A DNA stretch of 18,669 nt from Treponema sp. (GTDB lineage Bacteria; Spirochaetota; Spirochaetia; Treponematales; Breznakiellaceae). The notes beneath the pieces are model-generated. The model made no database searches. It was given only the letters and a program-made list of their open reading frames with translations, and was not told the DNA's origin. Positions within the stretch are counted from its first letter, which is position 1; the number at the start of each line of letters is the position of its first letter. The DNA lies in contig JAITAW010000075.1 of NCBI GenBank assembly GCA_031283905.1, forward strand, positions 1-18,669, written 5' to 3'. The translations under genes and the position numbers were made by a program. Shown here in pieces: positions 1 through 6,433 of the stretch.

Positions 1-84
1 ATAGACCTGGGAGAGGTGACACGATTGTCGCTAGAGTGCCGACTTGAGCGGCGGGCGCTTGCATCAGCGCGGCTAATACGGTAA
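1..84 (+). CDS. possible C-terminal end of an upstream gene (partial)
   Basis: Frame 1 is open from the window edge to a TAA at 82-84, giving 27 residues rich in Leu and Arg. It stops 9 nt before the ATG of the pseudouridine synthase, a spacing that would fit an operon. No motif is recognisable in so short a piece. A segregation protein gene (scpB) often precedes this synthase family in bacteria, but these residues do not show it. A second frame is open only to 45 and cannot be excluded. The call is weak. Confidence 0.3.
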   Translation: MDLGEVTRLSLECRLERRALASARLIR

Positions 85-93
85 ACTATCCGC

Positions 94-807
94 ATGTCAT
101 TAATCCGCTTGCAAACCTACCTTGCCCACGCGGGAGTCGCCTCCCGCAGGGCCGCCGAGAAACTTATCACAGACGGGCGGGTATCCGTGAATGGAACAAT
201 CGTTTCCGTCTTGGGAACAAAAGTCGAGGCGGGAGACACGGTACGCCTCGACGGGGTTCCGGTTGCCATTCAGACCGGCTTTCTCTATCTCCTTCTCAAT
301 AAGCCGCCTGAATATATTTGTAGTTCGTCAGACCCTCAAGGCAGGCGGCTTGCGAAAGATCTTCTTCCCGCCCGCATTGAAGCGCGTCTTTACAATGTCG
401 GGCGTCTTGATTACCGCTCCTCCGGTCTTATCATTTTCACCAATGACGGAGATTTCGCCGCAAAAATCAGCCACCCTTCTTCAAATATCGAAAAAGAGTA
501 CCTAGTGCAGGCATCGGGACACATTCCCGATACGGTCATTAGCGATTTTCTGCGCGGCGTTGTAATAGAAGACGTGAGCTATCAGGCGAAAAAAATTACC
601 CGTATCAACGGAAAAGCAATACGGATAGTATTAATAGAAGGAAAAAATCGAGAAATACGCCGCGTTCTTTCTTACTTTCATCTGCACCCCGTGGTGTTGC
701 GGCGTATCCGCATCGGAAATATATCGCTCGGCGACCTCATGGAAGGCGCGTCCCGCCCACTTTCACCAGAGGAAATTGAAAGCTTAAAGAGGCAACGCAC
801 CGACTGA
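94..807 (+). CDS. RsuA/RluB-family rRNA pseudouridine synthase
   Basis: Cytoplasmic enzyme predicted to isomerise a specific uridine in ribosomal RNA to pseudouridine. The first ~60 of 237 residues form an S4 RNA-binding domain (RLQTYLAHAGVASRRAAE, then GRVSVNG). The catalytic domain carries the family motif NVGRLDYRSSGL at residues 101-112, with Asp106 as the expected catalytic aspartate. TNDGDF follows, then EKEYLV and a GKNREIRR motif near residue 195. The length matches RluB/RsuA proteins. RluB (23S rRNA) is the likeliest member because of the S4 domain and common genome context, but RsuA (16S) or RluE/F cannot be excluded. No clear Shine-Dalgarno precedes the ATG; translation may be coupled to the upstream frame ending at 84. 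It is the only clear + strand gene and converges on the fusion gene. Confidence 0.93.
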   Translation: MSLIRLQTYLAHAGVASRRAAEKLITDGRVSVNGTIVSVLGTKVEAGDTVRLDGVPVAIQTGFLYLLLNKPPEYICSSSDPQGRRLAKDLLPARIEARLYNVGRLDYRSSGLIIFTNDGDFAAKISHPSSNIEKEYLVQASGHIPDTVISDFLRGVVIEDVSYQAKKITRINGKAIRIVLIEGKNREIRRVLSYFHLHPVVLRRIRIGNISLGDLMEGASRPLSPEEIESLKRQRTD

Positions 808-833
808 ATACGAGAGGAGCGGAGGAAATGGAC

Positions 834-870
834 GAAAACGCTCGGCGTTTTCAAAGCCCGTTTCTTTTTT
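834..870. terminator. bidirectional intrinsic terminator between convergent genes
   Basis: GAAAACGC (834-841), loop TCG and GCGTTTTC (845-852) form a perfect 8-bp inverted repeat. Its A-rich outer arm pairs with a T-rich outer arm, the usual form of a terminator working both ways. A pyrimidine run, TTTCTTTTTT (861-870), follows on the + strand. It sits in the 64-nt gap between the synthase stop (807) and the fusion-gene stop (872). The GC core is only 3 bp, so strength is uncertain. Confidence 0.6.
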
Positions 871-871
871 C

Positions 872-3331
872 CTACCGCCTCAAATTCTTCTTGATCAGCG
901 CAATCCGTTGCTTTACCGAATCGTGAGATGTAAGCGGATCAACGGGTGTATTGAAGCAGTAATCCAGCAGTTGATCAACGCTGGTCTCCGCAACATGCAA
1001 ACGGGTATCGGACGAGGCGTAGTATATCAAAAGTCGTCCGTTTTCATCCGCAATAGCGCCGTTCGTAAAAACTACGTTGGACACGTCTCCCACCCGCTCT
1101 TCACCCTGCGGCGCAATCAGATAGCCGCCAGGCGTCGCTATGACCTTGCGGGGATTGTCCAAAGCGGCGACAAATGCGTAAATCACGTACCTAAGCCCGG
1201 CGGCCGTGTTGCGTACGCCGTGCGCAATGTGGAGCCATCCCTTGTTTGTCTTAATGGGAACGGCACCCATGCCGTTTTTCACCTCTTTGATGGTGTGGTA
1301 TATTTTTTCGTCAAGGATGACTTCTTCCTTCACCTCGGCGTTCTCCATCGTTTCCGAAAAACCGGTACAAATGCCGCCCCCTGAACCGGTTTCGATAAAA
1401 CCATCCTGCGGGCGGGTATAAAACAGGTATTTACCGTTTACAAATTCAGGGTGAAGCGCAACATTTCGTTGCTGAGGAGATGCGGTTTTAAGATCGGGCA
1501 AACGCCGCCATGTTTTCAGATCCTTGGTGCAGACAATACCCGCGCAGGCGGTCGCGCTTGAAGTATCGCCCTTCGGCGCGTTAGGATATTTCCGTTCCGA
1601 GCAGAAAATGCCGTATATCCAACCGTCTTCATGGCGGGTTAGGCGCATATCGTAAACGTTCACGTCAGGATCAACGCCTTGATCAAGCAGAATTGGATAA
1701 TCGTGGAATACGAAGTTATCAATGCCATTAGGACTTTCCGCAACGGCAAAGAAGCTCTTGCGATCCGCTCCTTCAACACGCACTACAAGACAGTACCGTC
1801 CGTCAAGTTTTATCGCCCCTGCGTTGAAAGCGGCGTTGATCCCCATGCGTTCCATCAAATATGGATTTGTCCGGGGGTTAAAATCATAGCGCCAAAAAAG
1901 GGGCGTATGATCCGCCGTAATAACCGGATACTTGTACCGCATAAAGACGCCATTTCCCGGACTTCCCGATCCATCGGCGTAGTTGGGAATATTTTTTCGG
2001 GAAATCAAGGCGAACTGTTCAGCTTTAAGCTGATTAAGCCTCCGTTCAAATCGTTCCATCATATGTTTCTCCAATAAATGCCGCAACAACTCCATACAAC
2101 TGCGCGCATTGTGATAAGGCGTCTTCCAATTGCCGCCCTTAGGTCTGCTATAATCCGGCGCTCCCTGCGATGAAACCGCCCAGAACCATTCGCCAGCTTG
2201 CGCATCCCTTTGGCATCTTTTTATCCACAGCCATTGACGGTAAGAAGCGTCAAGAAATCTCTCGTCTTTTGAAAGCCGGTAGGCATTAAAAAATCCAACC
2301 ATAGCTTCAGCTTGGCACCACCAGATACGGGCGCTGTCACGGCGTCCAGACGGAGGGTTTTTCGCCCTGTCATGGACTTCATGTTCCAAAGAGCCGGTTA
2401 CAGGATCGAACCCTTCTACGAGCGTTACATCTGCAATTTTCAGTACAAGCGGCTTGATTTTCTCGCAAAGTTGTTTGTTCCCGGTTTCTTCAACAGCTTC
2501 CCAAAGCAACCAGCTTGCCTCAATATCATGTCCAAAGGAGATGACGTCGGTCATCATCGACCAGTCCTTAGTGAAAAACAGATCGAGGTGGCAATCCGCT
2601 CCAACAATATGCTCGACAATCGCGGTGATAAGGCTTTCCAGGGAAGAACGTACCATGTCATGCATATCAACGCATTGGGGTCGTAACAATTTCGCGGCGC
2701 GCAACAGACTTGTCCACGCCTCCATAACATGGAGATTCGTATTCATGGACTTATCGCAGTCAATATCAACAGACGACAGTTTTGTATCCGCAATAACAGA
2801 CCAGTCTACGCCCAAGGCTTCGCAGTAACCCTTGAATTGATGATCCCGCGCATGGGTTTCCAGCAGATTGAAAATAGCAAAAGCGGCATCCAATATCGTC
2901 TCTGCGGCATCCTTGCTCCGAAATTCAGCCACGGCGGAGGCAAACTCGGAAAGTCCATAAACGGCAAACGCCTGACCGTAAATCTGCTTCCGGTTGTCCA
3001 CGGGCTTGCCGTCATGAGCCACCATCCAATACACTCCACCATGCCGCTTGTCAAAGAAAATTTTGCACAAATAGGCGTACGCATACTCCGCGCCGACAAG
3101 CAACACCGGCTCCTTCAAAAACCGTGTTGCGGCGCTGTACGTCCAGAGATGACGCGAGGCCATTACAACAGAACGGGGACACCTTGCATCACCGGCATTG
3201 TTGTTATTCAAATTGCCGTAAAAGCCTCCACTCTCGGTATCACGCGCATATTTCAGCCAAAACGGCAGAATATTTCCCTTTAATTCATGGGACAGTTCAT
3301 TTATCCACTGTAGGAGGGCTATATCTTTCAT
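872..3331 (-). CDS. fused AGE-family 2-epimerase (cellobiose/mannobiose type) and GH130 4-O-beta-mannosyl-glucose phosphorylase
   Basis: Two enzymes in one 819-residue chain. Residues 1 to ~420 are an (alpha/alpha)6 epimerase of the AGE superfamily, cellobiose/mannobiose 2-epimerase type. The motifs are GGFYG (35-39), ASRHLWTYSA with Arg60, GGVYW (98-102), QIYGQAFAVYGL, MNTNLHV with His201, FGHDIEASWLLWEA with His268, QAEAMVGF and KTPYHNARSC with His407. These histidines correspond to the catalytic and substrate-binding ones of the family. Residues 424-819 match GH130 mannosylglucose phosphorylase over its whole length: FWRYDFNPRTNP, VRVEGADRKSFFAVAESPNG, VYDMRL with Asp561 as probable acid, LHPEFV, YTRPQDGF, IKEVKNGMGA, AHGVR, GDVSNV and YYASSDTR. 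Known pathway: mannobiose is epimerised to mannosylglucose, then cleaved with phosphate to mannose 1-phosphate and glucose. No signal peptide, so cytoplasmic. The start ATG has a weak Shine-Dalgarno but overlaps, as ATGA, the stop of an upstream open frame. Domain calls are firm; exact substrate is inferred. Confidence 0.93.
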   Translation of the reverse strand: MKDIALLQWINELSHELKGNILPFWLKYARDTESGGFYGNLNNNNAGDARCPRSVVMASRHLWTYSAATRFLKEPVLLVGAEYAYAYLCKIFFDKRHGGVYWMVAHDGKPVDNRKQIYGQAFAVYGLSEFASAVAEFRSKDAAETILDAAFAIFNLLETHARDHQFKGYCEALGVDWSVIADTKLSSVDIDCDKSMNTNLHVMEAWTSLLRAAKLLRPQCVDMHDMVRSSLESLITAIVEHIVGADCHLDLFFTKDWSMMTDVISFGHDIEASWLLWEAVEETGNKQLCEKIKPLVLKIADVTLVEGFDPVTGSLEHEVHDRAKNPPSGRRDSARIWWCQAEAMVGFFNAYRLSKDERFLDASYRQWLWIKRCQRDAQAGEWFWAVSSQGAPDYSRPKGGNWKTPYHNARSCMELLRHLLEKHMMERFERRLNQLKAEQFALISRKNIPNYADGSGSPGNGVFMRYKYPVITADHTPLFWRYDFNPRTNPYLMERMGINAAFNAGAIKLDGRYCLVVRVEGADRKSFFAVAESPNGIDNFVFHDYPILLDQGVDPDVNVYDMRLTRHEDGWIYGIFCSERKYPNAPKGDTSSATACAGIVCTKDLKTWRRLPDLKTASPQQRNVALHPEFVNGKYLFYTRPQDGFIETGSGGGICTGFSETMENAEVKEEVILDEKIYHTIKEVKNGMGAVPIKTNKGWLHIAHGVRNTAAGLRYVIYAFVAALDNPRKVIATPGGYLIAPQGEERVGDVSNVVFTNGAIADENGRLLIYYASSDTRLHVAETSVDQLLDYCFNTPVDPLTSHDSVKQRIALIKKNLRR
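2057..2072 (-). promoter_or_regulatory. Shine-Dalgarno and ATGATG at the domain junction inside the fusion gene
   Basis: On the - strand GGAG (2072-2069) is followed by 6 nt (AAACAT) and then ATGATG (2062-2057), codons 424 and 425. This is where a stand-alone GH130 mannosylglucose phosphorylase would begin, leaving a 396-residue protein, about the normal size. The +1 frame holds a TGA inside ATGATG, the arrangement of an ATGA gene overlap. It may be a relic of two formerly separate genes or a working internal start. Whether ribosomes use it cannot be told from sequence. Confidence 0.45.
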
Positions 3332-3507
3332 ATCTTTTCAACCATAGAGCTTATTCCAACATTGGTTTTGGAACAAGCTCGTATAAAAAAAATAACGCCT
3401 AACGCTCCGGCTACGAAGTCTACACAAGCCCGCGTCCGAAGAAATTGTTCAACCATTTTTAGCAACAACGGCGTATATCGCGGCAAAGCCGGTAGTATGT
3501 ATCTCAC
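3328..3507 (-). CDS. possible small ORF between the two phosphorylase genes
   Basis: The gap between the GH130 gene stop (3508-3510) and the fusion start is entirely open in one frame. It runs from a GTG directly after that stop (59 codons), or from an ATG at 3456 (42 residues), to a TGA overlapping the fusion ATG as ATGA. The middle is hydrophobic (CVDFVAGALGVIFFI), so a small membrane peptide is conceivable, and the overlap would explain the fusion gene's weak ribosome site. Against it: no good Shine-Dalgarno at the ATG, no recognised family, and inverted-repeat sequences covering the same bases that may be a dispersed repeat. The frame could be open by chance. Confidence 0.25.
   Translation of the reverse strand: MRYILPALPRYTPLLLKMVEQFLRTRACVDFVAGALGVIFFIRACSKTNVGISSMVEKI
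3347..3380. repeat. imperfect 13-position inverted repeat upstream of the fusion gene
   Basis: GAGCTT-A-TTCCAA, an 8-nt loop, then TTGGAA-C-AAGCTC: 12 pairs with one mismatch. It ends 15 nt before the fusion ATG (3331). As RNA it would form a stable hairpin beside the ribosome-binding region; as DNA it could be an operator or part of a dispersed repeat. The - strand T-run precedes rather than follows the hairpin, so it is not an intrinsic terminator for the - strand genes. Confidence 0.5.
3397..3453 (+). other. attC-like (integron recombination site) sequence, speculative
   Basis: The left end GCCTAAC (3397-3403) fits the attC consensus RYYYAAC. The right end GTTCAAC (3447-3453) fits GTTRRRY at 6 of 7 positions. 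Inside, CTCCGG and CCGAAG pair at 5 of 6 positions, and the right arm has the longer spacer (GAAATT before GTT). The 57-bp span is within the attC size range. Treponema denticola is known to carry a chromosomal integron. No integrase or second site is in the window and the one mismatch is in the core, so this may be chance or part of a repeat. Confidence 0.18.
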
Positions 3508-4512
3508 CTATCCTTTGTTCCGTTTAATCCAGTCGATAATTTCATCAACCTTGCCGAAAATCAATCCGGTAACTGTATCCGCGCAACCGTAGTATATGGC
3601 AATCCGGTTCGTAGCTCCGTCAACAAGAGCCGCGCAGGGGAAGGCGACGTTAGGCACGTCACCCATACATTCGTAAACTTCCTGTGGCGTGATGAGATAA
3701 GGCTTCGGGCGGGCTATTACTTTCCACGGTTTGTCAAGATCAAGCAGGCATGCGCTAAACGCGTACACAAAACCATTACAACTCGTTAAAACGCCGTGGT
3801 AAAAAAGCAACCAGCCTTCACTCGTTTCAATTGGAGCAGGACCCGCACCGATTTTGGTACTTTGCCAACCGTCCGAGGGCGACATAACATGCCGATGCTT
3901 ACCCCAAAAGGTAATGTCCGGACTCTCCGAATATACAATGTCTCCGAAAGGCGTATGTCCAGAATCGCTCGGACGGCTAAGCAAAGCAAAATTTCCATTT
4001 ATTTTGCGGGGAAAGAGTACGCCGTTCCGGTTATATTGCATAAGGGGATTTTCTAACTGATAAAATTTTTCAAAATCAAATGTATACCCAATACCGATAC
4101 ACGGGCCGTGATAGCCGTTACACCAAATAATGTAGTAGCGATCTTCTACAAACACCACCCGCGGATCGTATTTGTAATCAGACATGGGAAAATCAGGATC
4201 ATGTGGTCTAATGAAATCTATCGGCTGATCGGCTATCTTCCATTTATAACCATCATTACTAAAACCGGCATGTATGTTCATCTGACGCGCCGTATCATCA
4301 CAACGGAATACGCCCGCAAACTGTGTACCATCGCTTTTTTTAAAAGGCACAACCGCGCTATTGAAGATACTATTTGAATGGGCAGTTAAATCACGCGGGA
4401 TCACCGGATTGCCGGAATACCGCCACAATGGCGAATTTTGAGTAACATCGCTTCCTTTTTTTCTCTCTTCCCAAGGAATATTCGGCAACGGCGCGACATT
4501 CTTTAAAGTCAT
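3508..4512 (-). CDS. GH130 beta-1,4-mannooligosaccharide phosphorylase
   Basis: Cytoplasmic glycoside phosphorylase, 334 residues, predicted to release mannose 1-phosphate from the non-reducing end of beta-1,4-mannooligosaccharides using phosphate. Motifs in order: NPVIPRDL, SNSIFNSAVVPF, AGVFRCDD, YDPRVVFVEDRYY with Asp116 as the likely general acid, WCNGYHGPCIGIGYTFDFE, NRNGVLFPRKI, LSRPSDSGHTPFGD, STKIGAGPAPIETSEGW, FYHGV, GDVPNVAFP and YYGCADTVTG. Size and motifs fit the GH130_2 type rather than the longer mannosylglucose type fused in the next gene. Related GH130_2 enzymes act on mannosyl-N-acetylglucosamine, so the substrate is inferred from the neighbour. The ATG at 4512 has AGGAG 6 nt upstream; a TTG two codons earlier lies inside that spacing and is less likely. 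It begins 119 nt after the zinc-ribbon gene. Confidence 0.92.
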   Translation of the reverse strand: MTLKNVAPLPNIPWEERKKGSDVTQNSPLWRYSGNPVIPRDLTAHSNSIFNSAVVPFKKSDGTQFAGVFRCDDTARQMNIHAGFSNDGYKWKIADQPIDFIRPHDPDFPMSDYKYDPRVVFVEDRYYIIWCNGYHGPCIGIGYTFDFEKFYQLENPLMQYNRNGVLFPRKINGNFALLSRPSDSGHTPFGDIVYSESPDITFWGKHRHVMSPSDGWQSTKIGAGPAPIETSEGWLLFYHGVLTSCNGFVYAFSACLLDLDKPWKVIARPKPYLITPQEVYECMGDVPNVAFPCAALVDGATNRIAIYYGCADTVTGLIFGKVDEIIDWIKRNKG

Positions 4513-4585
4513 ATACAACTCCTTTTAACCAATACAAATACTATTTACGAAGTCCAAGTCTTTTCTATACTCCAGTTGGTGTAAA

Positions 4586-4604
4586 TTGATGATTTTATCA
4601 TCAA
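4586..4604. repeat. 8-bp inverted repeat upstream of the phosphorylase gene
   Basis: TTGATGAT, a 3-nt loop, ATCATCAA: a perfect 8-bp palindrome in the 119-nt gap between the zinc-ribbon gene (ends 4632) and the GH130 gene. On the - strand it is followed by TTT. It could be a weak, AT-rich terminator of the ribosomal operon or an operator for the carbohydrate genes. I found no convincing promoter hexamers between it and 4512. Confidence 0.4.
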
Positions 4605-4631
4605 AAATCCATATCCATGGACTCGTACAGA

Positions 4632-4820
4632 TTATGAAACAGCTATTTTTTTCTTGCCGTGTTTTATCGCAGCTTTACAAATCTTGCACACTTTCACTTT
4701 AGTGTCATTTTCGCCTTTCTCTTCGTATAAAACCTTTACGGTACGCTTGCAAAGCGGGCATTCCGCCCTTCCGTGATTCGGCAATTCCTGCAAGCCTTTT
4801 CCTCTATGCACTTTTGACAT
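4632..4820 (-). CDS. small basic zinc-ribbon protein (unknown function)
   Basis: A 62-residue Lys-rich protein with two CxxC pairs, CPLC (Cys21, Cys24) and CKIC (Cys45, Cys48), 20 residues apart, the layout of a one-metal zinc ribbon. I do not recognise a named family. It starts 11 nt after the rplQ stop on a perfect AAGGAGG placed 6 nt before the ATG; the rplQ TAA merges into that site, so the two are very likely co-transcribed. Size, charge, fold and position suggest a ribosome- or RNA-associated protein, but this is inference. A zinc-binding regulator or a small rubredoxin-like protein are other possibilities. Confidence 0.8.
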   Translation of the reverse strand: MSKVHRGKGLQELPNHGRAECPLCKRTVKVLYEEKGENDTKVKVCKICKAAIKHGKKKIAVS

Positions 4821-4831
4821 ACCCAGCCTCC

Positions 4832-5317
4832 TTATACCTTATCAGCCTTTTTTTCCGTGCGGACTCCGGACTTGGCATCAGCCTTTTCCTTCTTTTCCTT
4901 TCCGGCGGCCTTCTTTTCTTCTTTTTTGGCTTTTTTGTCAGAAGTTTCCTTTGTATCCAGCTTATAATCGACCAGTTCAAGAAGGACTACTTGCGCCGCA
5001 TCTCCGATGCGCTCGCCGAGTTTCAGAATACGGGTGTAACCGCCGTCTCTGTCTTTCATGCGCGGACCAATGTCGGTAAAGAGTTTCGCCACCACAGACT
5101 CATCGTACAAACGGCTTGAGGCGATACGGCGATTATGCACCGAATCAATCTTCCCTCTGGTAATCAATTTCTCCGCAAAACGTCTGACTTCCAGAGCCTT
5201 TGCTTTGGTTGTTCTAATACGTTCATACCTAAACAGAGAAGTTATCATATTCCGAATCATGGCTTTCCGGTGGGAAGCCATGCGGTCAAGCGGATTAAAT
5301 CCTCTCCTATGCTTCAT
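4832..5317 (-). CDS. rplQ: 50S ribosomal protein bL17
   Basis: Large-subunit protein near the tunnel exit. MKHRRGFNPLDRMASHRKAM opens the protein as in all bL17; RTTKAKALEVRRFAEKLIT and GDAAQVVLLELVDY are further family blocks. The globular part ends near residue 118. The remaining ~43 residues are a Lys/Glu/Ala-rich, probably disordered tail, so the total of 161 exceeds the usual ~115-130. The ATG lies inside rpoA (11-nt overlap), with AGGA 8 nt upstream, which implies coupled translation with the alpha subunit. Confidence 0.97.
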   Translation of the reverse strand: MKHRRGFNPLDRMASHRKAMIRNMITSLFRYERIRTTKAKALEVRRFAEKLITRGKIDSVHNRRIASSRLYDESVVAKLFTDIGPRMKDRDGGYTRILKLGERIGDAAQVVLLELVDYKLDTKETSDKKAKKEEKKAAGKEKKEKADAKSGVRTEKKADKV

Positions 5318-6362
5318 CTTGCACTTCCTTTTTTGACGTGGTTTTTATCACATGTTTCAAATTGCTGAAATCGGTCGTTCCCAGACTTAAATTCCATTCC
5401 TTCAGTTTTTCTACAATTTCTTGCAAGGACTTTTTCCCAAAATTACGCGCCTTATTCAAGTCATCTTCGTTTTTTTGAATCAATTCGCCTATGGTCTTGA
5501 TATCCGCTCCTTTAAGACAATTATAGGAACGCACCGACAACTCAAGTTCTTCGATCTTTGTGTCAAGAACAGAACGCAACAAACTGTCGTTTTCATCCGG
5601 CGCATTGTCGGCAATCAAACCATCCTCATCAAAATTAATGAACACTGAGAAATGATCCTTCGCTATCTTTGCAGCTTCAGCCACTGCATCATCCGGTGTA
5701 ACGGTTCCGTCTGTCCACACTTCAAGTGTCAGCTTGTCGTAATCGCTCCGTTGCCCCACGCGAATCGGCTCAACCGTATATTTCACCTTCTTTGCCGGTG
5801 AATAAATAGCGTCAAGTGGAATCGTCCCGATCTCTTCGATGGCTTCTTCATTCGCTTCGGACGGTACATACCCCCGCCCCAAGTCTATTTGAACTTCAAA
5901 TTCAAGCGACGCATTATCCATCAACGTCATCACATGCTGTCCGCCGCTCATCACCTCAACGAGCCCGGGTTTCACAAAATCATCGCTTTTTACCTCGCGG
6001 GCGCCTTTCCATTCATACAAAACCGTAGTCAACTCCTGATCTTCAGGCAGTCTCAATCGAATCTTCTTTAAATTATTGATAACTTCCAGCGTATCTTCCA
6101 CAATATTCGGTATATTCTCGAATTCACTGGAAATAGTATGAGTCGTCCCATCGCTACTATACGATGTTATCTTAGTAGCGGAAATAGCATAACCTTGAAT
6201 AGAAGACAAAAGTATCCGACGCAAGGTATTCCCCATAGTCATACCCATTCCGGATTCAAATGGAGATACGGTAAATTTACCATAATTTTGGTTCAATTCG
6301 CTATGCTCAAAAGCTATTCCCCTTGGACGTTTAAGTCCCTGAAGAAGATTTTTGCGGGCCAT
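5307..6362 (-). CDS. rpoA: DNA-directed RNA polymerase subunit alpha
   Basis: Alpha subunit, 351 residues. It dimerises to nucleate polymerase assembly and contacts UP elements and activators. The N-terminal domain has the dimerisation block GNTLRRILLSSIQGYA (44-59). After a linker near 240-265, the C-terminal domain shows VRSYNCLKGADIKTIGEL with Arg278, Asn281, Cys282 and Lys284. These match the DNA-contacting residues Arg265, Asn268, Cys269 and Lys271 of the E. coli protein. The GKKSLQEI helix follows. AAGGAG lies 5 nt before the ATG. Unlike its neighbours it is separated from rpsD by 271 nt with its own candidate promoter. Confidence 0.98.
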   Translation of the reverse strand: MARKNLLQGLKRPRGIAFEHSELNQNYGKFTVSPFESGMGMTMGNTLRRILLSSIQGYAISATKITSYSSDGTTHTISSEFENIPNIVEDTLEVINNLKKIRLRLPEDQELTTVLYEWKGAREVKSDDFVKPGLVEVMSGGQHVMTLMDNASLEFEVQIDLGRGYVPSEANEEAIEEIGTIPLDAIYSPAKKVKYTVEPIRVGQRSDYDKLTLEVWTDGTVTPDDAVAEAAKIAKDHFSVFINFDEDGLIADNAPDENDSLLRSVLDTKIEELELSVRSYNCLKGADIKTIGELIQKNEDDLNKARNFGKKSLQEIVEKLKEWNLSLGTTDFSNLKHVIKTTSKKEVQDEA

Positions 6363-6403
6363 TGAGTCTCCTTTTCTGCATTTTCTTATAGGAGGGGAAG
6401 CAT

Positions 6404-6432
6404 ATTAAAGCAAATTCATTAGAACATTGCAA
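6404..6432 (-). promoter_or_regulatory. candidate sigma70-type promoter for rpoA-rplQ
   Basis: On the - strand TTGCAA (6432-6427), a 17-nt spacer, then TTTAAT (6409-6404). Spacing is ideal, with 4 of 6 matches in each hexamer. An overlapping TAATAT two bases on is an alternative -10. Transcription would start about 35 nt before the rpoA ATG. In E. coli rpoA is transcribed with rpsD, so an extra promoter here would allow the polymerase subunit to be set apart from the ribosomal genes. Confidence 0.4.
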
Positions 6433-6433
6433 C

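Noticed and set aside
908..3283. Several + strand open frames opposite the fusion gene
   Set aside because: The - strand frame is continuous for 819 codons with two recognisable enzymes; the opposite frames have no motifs and overlap one another.
4510..4518. TTG start two codons upstream of the phosphorylase ATG
   Set aside because: It falls within the spacing between AGGAG and ATG; the ATG at 4512 is better placed.
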